A stretch of 22,596 nucleotides of DNA from Bacillota bacterium (GTDB lineage Bacteria > Bacillota > Bacilli > Paenibacillales > Paenibacillaceae), in the NCBI GenBank assembly GCA_023460795.1, contig JAEWPC010000069.1, positions 1 through 22,596 of the forward strand, read 5' to 3'. The notes under the pieces were generated by a model. The model had not been told where the DNA came from. It searched no databases and saw only the letters and a list, made by a program, of their open reading frames with translations. The position numbers and the translations under genes were made by a program. Below are positions 1 to 9,113 of the stretch, one piece after another. Position 1 is the stretch's first letter. Each line of letters begins with the position of its first letter.

Positions 1-198
1 CGCGTGGTGACGAGTGTTTGCGATTTAGCGGCGTGTAGTGCCGCTACAGCCGCGTGGTGACGCGAGTTTGCGATTTAGCGGCGTGTGGTGACGCTACAGC
101 CGCGTGGTGACGGTTTTCTACGATTTAACGGCGTGTGGTGCCGCTACACAGCCGCGTGGCGACGGTTTCTGCGATGTAGCAGCATATGGTGCCGCTAA
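1..198. repeat. Tandem hairpin array A, about 50-bp period
   Basis: Four diverged copies of a 50-51 bp unit beginning CGCGTGGTGACG and containing GCGATTTAGCGGCGTG. Each copy contains a 21-bp inverted repeat: TAGCGGC, 7-nt loop, GCCGCTA. These lie at 26-46 (perfect), 76-96, 126-146 and 177-197. Copies 3 and 4 deviate by one position that is A-C on the plus strand but G-U if transcribed from the minus strand. The array may continue to the left of the window. No credible gene overlaps it. Confidence 0.85.
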
Positions 199-248
199 GA
201 TGAGTCGATACACGGACTGCTGCGAATAGAAGCGAGCTTGTACGCAAC

Positions 249-424
249 TTTGTACGACATTTCACTCAAAACTCATGCGGCGAACGACCTAATGCATCTC
301 TTTGTACGATATTTCACACAAATCCCCGGCAACGAATGACTGCATACGCTCTTTTGTACGGTTCTTCACACAAAGCATATCGCGCCCCCCCCCCACACGC
401 GCCTTTGACGATATTTCGTACAAT
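249..424. repeat. Tandem hairpin array B, 51-52 bp period
   Basis: Four copies of a 21-22 bp element at 249-270, 301-322, 353-374 and 404-424, spaced 52, 52 and 51 bp. The idealised element is TTTGTACGA, TATT, TCGTACAAA, a 9-bp stem with a 4-nt loop. In copies 1-3 the right arm reads close to TCACACAAA, which on minus-strand RNA pairs through two G-U wobbles. The sequence between copies is poorly conserved and includes a run of ten C at 385-394. Positions 425-476 show nothing recognisable. Confidence 0.85.
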
Positions 425-476
425 CCCGAGACGCTTATAGCGACATAGGCGGGGATGAAAGGCTCGAAAACGACAC

Positions 477-517
477 AAAAAAGGCGGAGCCAGAGTGGTC
501 TACTCCGGACTTCCGCC
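477..517 (-). terminator. Intrinsic terminator of lonB
   Basis: Inverted repeat GGCGGA (483-488) and TCCGCC (512-517), with an inner GAGT/ACTC stem. On the minus strand the stem is followed by six T (A-run 477-482). It lies directly downstream of the lonB stop codon at 524-526. Confidence 0.85.
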
Positions 518-523
518 CTTAAT

Positions 524-2260
524 TTACCCATTATCGTTCTCCGTAAACTTCGCGCCGGCATGCAGCACTGAGCCCGCCGGAGCCGCCGCGAACGCGTCCG
601 CGGCGACCGGATGCTCGGCGATCTGCCATTCGGCGTCCGCGTGGACCATATGCTCGCCGAACACGTGGCGGAACACTTCCTCGATGCGGTCGACGGGAAT
701 GACTTTGACGCCTTCAAGCCCCTCGAAGATCGCCTGCCAGTTCTCCTTCGGAATAAGCACCGTTTCCGCGCCTGCCTGCAGAGCAGCTTCGACCTTCGCG
801 ATGACGCCGCCGACCGGCTTCACTCCGCCATGAATGCTGACTTCCCCTGTCATCGCCAGCTTGTTGTCGACGGGCTGGCGAAGGAGCGCCGAGGCGATCG
901 CCACCGCCATCGCCACACCAGCGGACGGTCCGTCCACAGGCGTGCCGCCCGGGAAGTTAATGTGCAGGTCGAAGTTCTCCGGTTGGAAGCCGTTGCGCCG
1001 CAGAATCGTCAGCACGTTGTCGAGCGATCCCTTCGCCATGCTCTTGCGACGCAAAGTACGCTGTCCGCCGCCGAGCTCTTCTTCCTCCACGACGCCGGTA
1101 ATCGTATATTGCCCCCGTCCGGAATGCGCCGGAATCGCCGTTACTTCGATCTCGAGCAGCGCCCCCATGCTTGGACCGTACACCGCTAAACCGTTGACCA
1201 AGCCGATTTGCGGCTTCGCCGGCACCTTGCGCTCCGGACGCGGCGGAAGCTGGCTGCTGTTGACGACCCATTCGATATCGGATGCGTTAAGCTCGTCACG
1301 GTTCTCAGACAAAGCTAACCCGGCGGCCAACTGAATAATATTGACCGCTTCCCGCCCGTTCGTGGCGTACCGTTTCACGACCTCGATCGTCTCCTCGCGA
1401 GGCGCGAACCCGATTTTCTGAATGGCGTTCTCCGCGATCTGACCGATCTCGTCCGGCAACAACGGCCGGAAGAACACTTCCATGCAGCGGCTTCGCAGAG
1501 CCGGAGGCAGATCTCCGGGAGAACGGGTCGTCGCTCCGACCAGCCTGAAGTCGGCAGGCAGCCCGTTCTGGAAAATATCATGGATGTACATCGGGATATT
1601 CGTATCTTCCGCATGATAATAAGCGCTCTCCAAGTACACTTTGCGGTCCTCGAGCACTTTCAGCAGCTTATTCAATTGAATCGGATGCAGCTCGCCGATC
1701 TCGTCGATGAACAGAATGCCGCCGTGGGCCTTCGTTACCGCGCCGGGCTTCGGCTGCGGAATGCCGGCGACGCCCATCGCGCCCGCGCCTTGATAGATCG
1801 GATCGTGAACGGAGCCGATCAGCGGGTCGGCGATGCCTCGCTCATCGAATCGCGCCGTCGTCGCGTCGATCTCGGTGAACTTCGCCTCGGCCCGGAAGGG
1901 GGACAGTTTGTTTTTCTTCGCTTCTTCTAAGATAACCCGCGCGGCCGCGGTCTTGCCGACCCCGGGAGGGCCGTAGACGAGGACGTGCTGCGGATTGCTG
2001 CTGCACAGAGCAGCCTTCAGCGCGCGAAGCCCTTCCCTCTGGCCGACGATGTCCGTGATCGATACCGGCCTCGTCTTCTCGGCTAGCGGCTTCGTCAGGG
2101 AGATCGACCGAAGCTTGCGAAGCTTATCCATCTCCTTGCGCGATTCGCGGTCCACCGCGCTGCGGTTGCTCTTCTGGTTGCGCAGCAAATTCCAGAAATA
2201 AATGCCGATCACGACGGCGAAAAAAACTTGAACGAGCATCAGGATCGAGCTTAAAGTCAT
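524..2260 (-). CDS. lonB: ATP-dependent protease LonB
   Basis: Membrane-anchored Lon-type AAA+ serine protease of 578 residues, close to the roughly 550 of B. subtilis LonB. Residues 5-25 form one transmembrane segment, as expected for LonB and unlike LonA. The AAA+ module has Walker A GPPGVGKT (97-104) and Walker B ILFIDE (182-187). The C-terminal Lon protease domain carries the catalytic dyad Ser446 (in DGPSAG) and Lys489. The ATG at 2260 is preceded by a GGGGAGG ribosome binding site. In B. subtilis LonB acts mainly in the forespore; that role here is inferred from the family. The gene lies between terminators at both ends, so it is probably transcribed on its own. I did not recognise its promoter in 2261-2310. 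lonA, usually the next gene, is not within the 523 bp that follow. Confidence 0.95.
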   Translation of the reverse strand: MTLSSILMLVQVFFAVVIGIYFWNLLRNQKSNRSAVDRESRKEMDKLRKLRSISLTKPLAEKTRPVSITDIVGQREGLRALKAALCSSNPQHVLVYGPPGVGKTAAARVILEEAKKNKLSPFRAEAKFTEIDATTARFDERGIADPLIGSVHDPIYQGAGAMGVAGIPQPKPGAVTKAHGGILFIDEIGELHPIQLNKLLKVLEDRKVYLESAYYHAEDTNIPMYIHDIFQNGLPADFRLVGATTRSPGDLPPALRSRCMEVFFRPLLPDEIGQIAENAIQKIGFAPREETIEVVKRYATNGREAVNIIQLAAGLALSENRDELNASDIEWVVNSSQLPPRPERKVPAKPQIGLVNGLAVYGPSMGALLEIEVTAIPAHSGRGQYTITGVVEEEELGGGQRTLRRKSMAKGSLDNVLTILRRNGFQPENFDLHINFPGGTPVDGPSAGVAMAVAIASALLRQPVDNKLAMTGEVSIHGGVKPVGGVIAKVEAALQAGAETVLIPKENWQAIFEGLEGVKVIPVDRIEEVFRHVFGEHMVHADAEWQIAEHPVAADAFAAAPAGSVLHAGAKFTENDNG

Positions 2261-2310
2261 GTGAACCTGTCCTCCCCAATCGCGCTAATCTTATGCCTTT
2301 GAATGGCAAC

Positions 2311-2361
2311 AAAAAAAATCCGGCCTTCGGGCTATACTTGGTAGTATTGCCCGAATACCGG
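2311..2361 (-). terminator. Strong intrinsic terminator after the SNF2 gene
   Basis: Long nested hairpin: CCGG (2320-2323), TTCGGGC (2326-2332), ATACT (2334-2338), loop TGGT, AGTAT (2343-2347), GCCCGAA (2349-2355), CCGG (2358-2361). On the minus strand it is followed by eight T (2311-2318). It separates the SNF2 transcript from lonB. Confidence 0.92.
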
Positions 2362-2393
2362 AAGGAATAACCGTTATGGCCGACAAACATTCT

Positions 2394-5300
2394 CTAGATC
2401 TCCAGCAGCTCGCGAATATCTTCCTCCGTCAGAGTCGATATCGCCGCGTCTCCGGATTGAATGACTTCGTCGATCAGATCTTTTTTGCGTTGCTGAAGCT
2501 CCAGCATTTTCTCCTCGATCGTCCCTTGCGCGACAAGCTTGATCACTTGCACGACGTTCTTCTGCCCAATCCGGTGCGCCCGGTCCGCCGCCTGCTGCTC
2601 GACCGCCGGATTCCACCACAGATCGAATAGCACGACCGTATCCGCGCCGGTCAAGTTCAATCCGGTTCCGCCAGCCTTTAGCGAGATGAGGAAAATGTCC
2701 TTTGCGCCGTCGTTGAACTGCTGGCACATCTCGATGCGCTCCTTAGCCGGCGTCGAGCCGTCCAAGTAGAAGTACGACAGCTCCCTATCGTTCAGCTGCG
2801 AGCGGATGATGTCCAGCATCGACGTGAATTGCGAGAAAATCAGCATGCGTTTGCTGCCGCCCTGGCACTCCTCGACGATCTCCATCAGCTGTTCCAGCTT
2901 GCCGGACGTACCCTCGTACCCTTCGATGAACAGAGCGGGATGGCAGCAAAGCTGTCTGAGCCTCGTCAGACCGGCCAATATTTTCATCCGATTTCTTTGG
3001 AAGCCGTTCTGCGCCAAATCCTTCGCGATATCGCTCTGCAACCGTTCCAAGTAGGCGATGTACAGCTGCTTCTGCTCGAGGGACAGCTCCGAGGGCTGCA
3101 CGCTCTCGATTTTGTCCGGCAGCTCCTTCAGCACTTCGCTCTTCAGCCTGCGCAGAATGAACGGCTTGATGATTCTGGCGATTTTGTCCCGGGGGAGGTC
3201 CGAGAACGCCTTTCTTCCACCGAACAGACCGGGGAAAATGACGTCGAAGATCGACCACAGCTCATCAAGAGAGTTCTCGATCGGCGTACCCGTCAGAGCG
3301 AAGCGTTGGGAAGCCTGGAGCCGGCGTACCGCATGGGCAGTCAGAGAAGCATGGTTCTTAATCGCTTGCGCTTCGTCGAGGAACATCGCCCGGAACCGCT
3401 GTTTCTCATACCATTCGATGTCCCGGCGCAGCAGAGGATACGACGTAATCCAGACGTCGGCGGAAGACAAGTCTTCCATCATCTCTGCCCGCTCTTGCCG
3501 ATCGCCCGCGGCGACGACCGTTCGGATGCTCGGGGCGAACTTCTTGAATTCGCGCTCCCAGTTGTAGATCAAAGATGCGGGCGAGACGATGAGAACCGGC
3601 TGCCGGTCGACACCGCCTTCTTCGCCAGCGGGAGAGTCTTGCAGTCCCGACACGATATAAGCGATGCTCTGAATCGTCTTTCCGAGACCCATATCGTCCG
3701 CCAGAATGCCGCCTAAGCCATAGTAAGACAACGTCTTGAGCCATTGGTAGCCGTATTTCTGATAGTCGCGTAGCACGGGATCGAGCTCTTGCGGCACTTC
3801 GAAGTCCAAGTTGTCCGGATTTCGAAGATTGTCCCAAAGCTTGCGCAGCGACCTGCCGAGCTGTACGCCCGGGGTCGCGCCGAACCGATCCATGAGCTGG
3901 AAGCTGCGAACGGCCGGCATCCGAAGCCGATTGCCGTTCATCTCCGGCCTCGCAAGATCAAGCTCGTCGAATAGCCGATGGATCTCTTTGAAGCTGTCCT
4001 GCTCCAAAGACATGAAAGCTCCGGTAGACGTCCGGTAATATTTCTTCTTCTCGACGAGATTGCGCAGCAGCCGCTGAATCTCTTCCGGATCCATGCCCTC
4101 CATATCGAACGAAACTTCGAGCCATTCGGTATGCGCATCGACGTCGAGTCGGGCTTTGGGTCGATATTCCTCCGTCCGCATAACGTCTCTAACCGCGTCG
4201 GTCGAGTAAATCTCAACGTCGTTAGCGAGAAGCGGAAGCAGCACGAACAGGAAGTCGTAGATGTCGTCCTCTTGATCCAAGTACACCTGTCTGCCATTGA
4301 ACTTGAACGCGGCCCGCTCGATCAGCGACATGATCCGATGCTCGCGTTCGATGTCCCGCATCAGAATGACTTCCGGATTATTCATCTGCGGCGGGAGCTG
4401 CGGCAGCGGACGAATGATGATGTCGTCATACACGTACTCAAGGCTCGCTTGCAGCTTATTGTCCTCGAAATCGAGATGCATCTTCGCCTGCAACGGCGGA
4501 TTCACGATCCGATCGGCGATCTGCGGCGAGATGCGCACGTCCATGATCGGTTTGAGCCCTCGAACGACGCGCTCGAGAAAAGGCTCCAATTGGTCCCGTG
4601 GAATGAGCAGCCGCGTCCGAGTCTCGTAATGAAACATCCGTTTGATCTCCGCCATGCGCTTCAACTGCTCGCCGTCCGCCTCGAATATCGTGCCTCCTAC
4701 GACTGCGGTCTGATAATTATCGAGGAAAATCGCGTTTTTGAGCCCATCGAATTCCAGCTGGTAACCTGCTTCTCCCGCTTTATTCAGCTGAGCGTAGAGC
4801 GGCATCGGCCCCGTCATCACCTTCATCCGTCCGCCGTTGCCCATTTTATCCTCATAAGTCAGCTTCACTTGCTCCACGAGCGGCAGCATCCGTTCCCAGA
4901 TCGCGGGAGGGATCATGAGGATCCGTTCCTCGCGGTGCGAATACGAGGAGAACGAATGGAACAAGTCTTTGTAAATTTCCTCCGCGCGCATCGCTTCGAT
5001 CATCAATCGAATGAACTGTTCGTCCGCGGGTTTGAAGACGTGCTCGAGCGGATCGTACGTGAAATGCTTCGCGAACACCATCGGATTGCGGTTATCGACG
5101 TTGTTCAGGAAGTCTTTCATCCGCTGCACGATATAGAGGCGGGAGACGCCGATTTTCATCGTGACGGCTATCATCGGACGGCTGGAGAAGCCCTGCATGA
5201 CCCGGCAACCGAATTCGACTTCCAGCTCCTGGGTTTGCTCGGGGATCGCTTCTTCTTCGAGCTGCAGCTCGGACTGGCGAGTCAGGTCGCGATCGAACAA

Positions 5301-5726
5301 ATAGATGACCTGCTTGGTTAGCTGCGTATCCCGGTCGGTAATCGCGATAGTCAACGCATCTTCGTTATCCGCCGTATCGTTAACCATCGCAAGCATGACG
5401 GCGGCGATATGCGGACAATAAATCCCGGACGCAGCATAAGGATCGCATGAGCAAGAAGCCTCGATCTCCTGGGTTTCACCCCCTGGTCGTCGACTTTGTC
5501 GACTGCTCGGGCCTGCATCCTGCCAGACGATCTCGACTTCTTCGCGTTTGTTCGTATTCGATTTCACGATCGCGGTGACACCGCCGAAAGTCGCATCAGC
5601 TTTAAGGGAGCCCACTTGACCCCCTCTTAGTATCGCTTCTCCTTGCCTCGTTACCGCATCCGTACATAGCCGCTCTACGGTCGTTCGATCGAGCTGAAAC
5701 TTAACCTGTTCCTTATTACTCGCCAT
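2394..5726 (-). CDS. SWIM zinc-finger SNF2-family DNA helicase/translocase
   Basis: Protein of 1110 residues. An N-terminal SWIM zinc finger is visible as Cys92, Cys94, Cys104 and His106 (CSC...CPH). A long middle region (about 130-640) without obvious motifs corresponds to the bacterial SNF2-associated region. The C-terminal SNF2 ATPase has motif I DDMGLGKT (677-684), motif II DEAQ (784-787), motif III LTGTP (811-815), LIFSQF (962-967) and motif VI ADRAHRIGQ (1047-1055). All catalytic motifs are intact, so it should be an active dsDNA-stimulated ATPase. SNF2 proteins translocate on duplex DNA and displace proteins; the target of this one is unknown. The ATG at 5726 has only a weak upstream ribosome binding site. 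The ispG stop lies 63 bp upstream with no clear terminator between, so co-transcription with ispG is likely. Long open frames on the opposite strand are shadows. Confidence 0.93.
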   Translation of the reverse strand: MASNKEQVKFQLDRTTVERLCTDAVTRQGEAILRGGQVGSLKADATFGGVTAIVKSNTNKREEVEIVWQDAGPSSRQSRRPGGETQEIEASCSCDPYAASGIYCPHIAAVMLAMVNDTADNEDALTIAITDRDTQLTKQVIYLFDRDLTRQSELQLEEEAIPEQTQELEVEFGCRVMQGFSSRPMIAVTMKIGVSRLYIVQRMKDFLNNVDNRNPMVFAKHFTYDPLEHVFKPADEQFIRLMIEAMRAEEIYKDLFHSFSSYSHREERILMIPPAIWERMLPLVEQVKLTYEDKMGNGGRMKVMTGPMPLYAQLNKAGEAGYQLEFDGLKNAIFLDNYQTAVVGGTIFEADGEQLKRMAEIKRMFHYETRTRLLIPRDQLEPFLERVVRGLKPIMDVRISPQIADRIVNPPLQAKMHLDFEDNKLQASLEYVYDDIIIRPLPQLPPQMNNPEVILMRDIEREHRIMSLIERAAFKFNGRQVYLDQEDDIYDFLFVLLPLLANDVEIYSTDAVRDVMRTEEYRPKARLDVDAHTEWLEVSFDMEGMDPEEIQRLLRNLVEKKKYYRTSTGAFMSLEQDSFKEIHRLFDELDLARPEMNGNRLRMPAVRSFQLMDRFGATPGVQLGRSLRKLWDNLRNPDNLDFEVPQELDPVLRDYQKYGYQWLKTLSYYGLGGILADDMGLGKTIQSIAYIVSGLQDSPAGEEGGVDRQPVLIVSPASLIYNWEREFKKFAPSIRTVVAAGDRQERAEMMEDLSSADVWITSYPLLRRDIEWYEKQRFRAMFLDEAQAIKNHASLTAHAVRRLQASQRFALTGTPIENSLDELWSIFDVIFPGLFGGRKAFSDLPRDKIARIIKPFILRRLKSEVLKELPDKIESVQPSELSLEQKQLYIAYLERLQSDIAKDLAQNGFQRNRMKILAGLTRLRQLCCHPALFIEGYEGTSGKLEQLMEIVEECQGGSKRMLIFSQFTSMLDIIRSQLNDRELSYFYLDGSTPAKERIEMCQQFNDGAKDIFLISLKAGGTGLNLTGADTVVLFDLWWNPAVEQQAADRAHRIGQKNVVQVIKLVAQGTIEEKMLELQQRKKDLIDEVIQSGDAAISTLTEEDIRELLEI

Positions 5727-5789
5727 CTAAGTATCAACCCGCATTCCTATCTTCCATGTGATCGCGCTGCTCGCGCGGGAACGTATCTC

Positions 5790-6887
5790 TTAATGTTTCC
5801 GTCCCGGAATTTCTCCGGTTTCCGTGTAGACGGCGACGATATGGTCGATTTCCTTCTTCAGCTCGGAGACGAGCTCGGCTTCCGGCACTTTGCGGATCAT
5901 CTCGCCGTAACGGAACAGCATGCCTTCTCCGCGCGCGCCAGCGATGCCGATGTCCGCCTCTCGCGCCTCTCCAGGGCCGTTAACCGCGCAGCCGAGGACG
6001 GATACTTTGATCGGCACCTTCAGCTTCGAAAGGTACTCTTCCACTTCGTTCGCTACCGCGAACAAGTCGATATCCAGCCTTCCGCACGTCGGGCAAGAGA
6101 TGAGCGTAGGCGCGTCGGTAATCAGTCCGAATACCTTGAGCAGTTCGCGAGCGACCTTGATCTCTTCTACGGGATCCGCGCTCAGCGAGATGCGCATCGT
6201 ATTGCCGATTCCATGGTTAAGCAACACGCCCAAACCGGCCGCGCTCTTGATCGTGCCGGAGAACAGCGTGCCCGCCTCGGTAATGCCCAGGTGTAGCGGA
6301 TAACGGATGACTTCCGCCGCCTTCGTGTACGCTTCGATCGCCATCGGGACGTCTGATGCTTTAAGGGAAACGATAATATCGTGAAAATCAAGCTCTTCCA
6401 GTATGCCGATATGATACAACGCGCTCTCTACCATCGCGTCCGCCGTCGGATAGCCGTACTTCTCGAGCAAGTGGTTCTCGAGCGAACCCGCGTTGACCCC
6501 GATCCGAATCGGGACGCCACGCTCCTTGCACGCTTTGACGACCGCTTCGACTTTCTCTCGGCGTCCGATATTCCCGGGATTAATGCGCACTTTATCGATG
6601 CCGTTCTCGATCGCCATCAGCGCGAGACGATAGTCGAAGTGGATGTCCGCGACGAGGGGAATGCTGATCTGGCGCTTGATCTCTTTGATCGCTTCCGCGG
6701 CTTCTTTATTGTTGACCGTAACCCGAACGATCTGGCAGCCGGCTTCCTCCAGCCGCTTGATCTCCGCGACCGTCGCGGCAACGTCGGCCGTCTTCGTCGT
6801 GCACATGCTTTGCAGTATCACTTGATTGTTGCCGCCGATCGTTAAATTCCCCACGCGAACGGCGACCGTGTCGGTACGTTTGTACAT
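5790..6887 (-). CDS. ispG: 4-hydroxy-3-methylbut-2-en-1-yl diphosphate synthase (flavodoxin), IspG
   Basis: Seventh enzyme of the MEP (non-mevalonate) isoprenoid pathway. It reduces methylerythritol cyclodiphosphate to HMBPP using a [4Fe-4S] cluster and flavodoxin/ferredoxin. The protein has 365 residues from the start chosen here. The cluster ligands are visible as Cys265 and Cys268 (CPTC) and Cys300 (GCAVNGPGE), with Glu307 as the likely fourth ligand. The TIM-barrel part starts VRVGNLTIGG and includes VADIHFDYRLA. The frame is open for 19 more codons upstream, but the ATG at 6887 (MYKRTDT) has AGGGGAG nine bases before it and matches the usual IspG start. It lies between clpX and the SNF2 gene, an unusual neighbourhood for an isoprenoid gene. 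Confidence 0.96.
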   Translation of the reverse strand: MYKRTDTVAVRVGNLTIGGNNQVILQSMCTTKTADVAATVAEIKRLEEAGCQIVRVTVNNKEAAEAIKEIKRQISIPLVADIHFDYRLALMAIENGIDKVRINPGNIGRREKVEAVVKACKERGVPIRIGVNAGSLENHLLEKYGYPTADAMVESALYHIGILEELDFHDIIVSLKASDVPMAIEAYTKAAEVIRYPLHLGITEAGTLFSGTIKSAAGLGVLLNHGIGNTMRISLSADPVEEIKVARELLKVFGLITDAPTLISCPTCGRLDIDLFAVANEVEEYLSKLKVPIKVSVLGCAVNGPGEAREADIGIAGARGEGMLFRYGEMIRKVPEAELVSELKKEIDHIVAVYTETGEIPGRKH

Positions 6888-6940
6888 GTATGATTTCTCC
6901 CCTGACTCCCACTTCATGGTTTGTGCGTCAAAATCAAAGT

Positions 6941-6963
6941 CCACCCCGATGAACTCGGGGTGG
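6941..6963 (-). terminator. Hairpin between clpX and ispG, probable terminator or attenuator
   Basis: Perfect 9-bp inverted repeat CCACCCCGA (6941-6949), loop TGAAC, TCGGGGTGG (6955-6963). On the minus strand it is followed by a T-rich but interrupted stretch (ACTTTGATTTTGAC). It could end the clpP-clpX transcript or only attenuate it before ispG. Confidence 0.65.
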
Positions 6964-7035
6964 AACCGGCGATTAAGGCGAACGCCGAGTAGTCGATAAC
7001 CGGATCGGCTTTCGTCCTGCTCCCACTATGGTGCG

Positions 7036-8292
<1,257 letters not shown>

Positions 8293-8330
8293 GTAAACCC
8301 TCCTTTGAAAAACGGCCGTAACCGCGCTGT

Positions 8331-8924
8331 TTAAGCGCTAGTCACAACTGGTGTAGTAATGACGCGGTCGACCAATCCATATGCAACGGCTTCTTCCGCA
8401 CTCATGAAGTTGTCGCGATCGGTATCGCGCTCGATCTTCTCGTACGGTTGTCCGGTACGTTCAACGTAAATGCGGTTCAACTTCTCTTTCGTCTTGACGA
8501 TCCAGTCGGCGTGAATCTTAATGTCGGACGCTTGACCTCTAACCCCGCCGAGCGGTTGATGGATCATGATCTCGCTGTTAGGAAGCGCGAAGCGTTTGCC
8601 CGGCGCGCCCGCGGTCAGCAAGAGCGAGCCCATGCTCGCGGCCATGCCCACGCAGATCGTGGATACGTCCGGCTTGATGAACTGCATCGTATCGTAGATT
8701 CCCATTCCGGCAGTAACCGACCCGCCGGGAGAGTTGATGTACAAGTGAATATCCTTCTCAGGATCTTCCGCCGCCAAGAAAAGCAGTTGGGCAATGACGA
8801 GATTGGCAACATCGTCGTCAATCGCGCTTCCGAGAAAAATAATCCTGTCTTTCAAGAGCCTAGAGTAAATGTCGTACGACCGCTCTCCGCGATTCGTCTG
8901 CTCGACGACCATAGGTACCAGCAT
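8331..8924 (-). CDS. clpP: ATP-dependent Clp protease proteolytic subunit ClpP
   Basis: Serine peptidase of 197 residues that forms the tetradecameric ClpP barrel and works here with the adjacent ClpX. The catalytic triad is visible: Ser97 (GMAASMGS), His122 (HQPLGG) and Asp171 (DRDNF). The N-terminus MLVPMVVEQTNRGERSYDIY is the standard ClpP start. The open frame runs 49 codons further upstream, but the ATG at 8924 has AAAAGAGG eight bases before it and fits the family length. A sigma-A-like promoter lies at 8965-8993. I found no CtsR heptad repeat (GGTCAAA type) near that promoter. In B. subtilis clpP is not beside clpX; the tig-clpP-clpX order resembles Proteobacteria. Confidence 0.97.
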   Translation of the reverse strand: MLVPMVVEQTNRGERSYDIYSRLLKDRIIFLGSAIDDDVANLVIAQLLFLAAEDPEKDIHLYINSPGGSVTAGMGIYDTMQFIKPDVSTICVGMAASMGSLLLTAGAPGKRFALPNSEIMIHQPLGGVRGQASDIKIHADWIVKTKEKLNRIYVERTGQPYEKIERDTDRDNFMSAEEAVAYGLVDRVITTPVVTSA

Positions 8925-8964
8925 GCAACCAACCTCTTTTCTAAATGGACTTCCAATCGGTAAT

Positions 8965-8993
8965 ATTCTAACACGTTCAAATCCGAATGTCAT
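8965..8993 (-). promoter_or_regulatory. Sigma-A-type promoter of clpP-clpX
   Basis: On the minus strand: -35 ATGACA (8988-8993), 17-bp spacer, -10 TAGAAT (8965-8970). Each hexamer has one mismatch to consensus. It lies about 40 bp upstream of the clpP start and downstream of the tig terminator. Confidence 0.75.
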
Positions 8994-9058
8994 GTTGACA
9001 AGCGCCCGCTCGAGTCGCGTCGAGCAGCCATGCCTTGCCTCGGACCGTACGCGGGGTG

Positions 9059-9091
9059 AAAAATAAGGCACGCGGGTTTCACGTGCCTTAT
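9059..9091 (-). terminator. Intrinsic terminator of tig
   Basis: Ten-bp stem ATAAGGCACG (9063-9072), 9-nt loop, CGTGCCTTAT (9082-9091). On the minus strand it is followed by a T-run (A-run 9059-9063). It lies 22 bp after the tig stop codon. Confidence 0.9.
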
Positions 9092-9113
9092 CGTATCGCT
9101 TGATGCTGTAAAA

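Noticed and set aside
1..424. CRISPR array
   Set aside because: Period is regular, but there are no identical direct repeats separated by unique spacers and no cas genes nearby; the whole unit is a diverged tandem copy.
289..717. 142-codon minus-strand open frame over the array B and lonB end
   Set aside because: It runs through repeat sequence and overlaps the well-supported lonB C-terminus; the product is low-complexity Arg/Ser-rich.
3978..5321. 447-codon open frame on the plus strand
   Set aside because: It lies wholly inside the SNF2 gene in antisense. The SNF2 frame has all family motifs, while the antisense product has none and no ribosome binding site evidence.
8925..9058. CtsR operator upstream of clpP
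   Set aside because: I searched by eye for GGTCAAA-type direct repeats on both strands and found none.
8925..9071. N-terminal extension of ClpP
   Set aside because: It would run over the promoter and the tig terminator; the ATG at 8924 fits the family and has a ribosome binding site.
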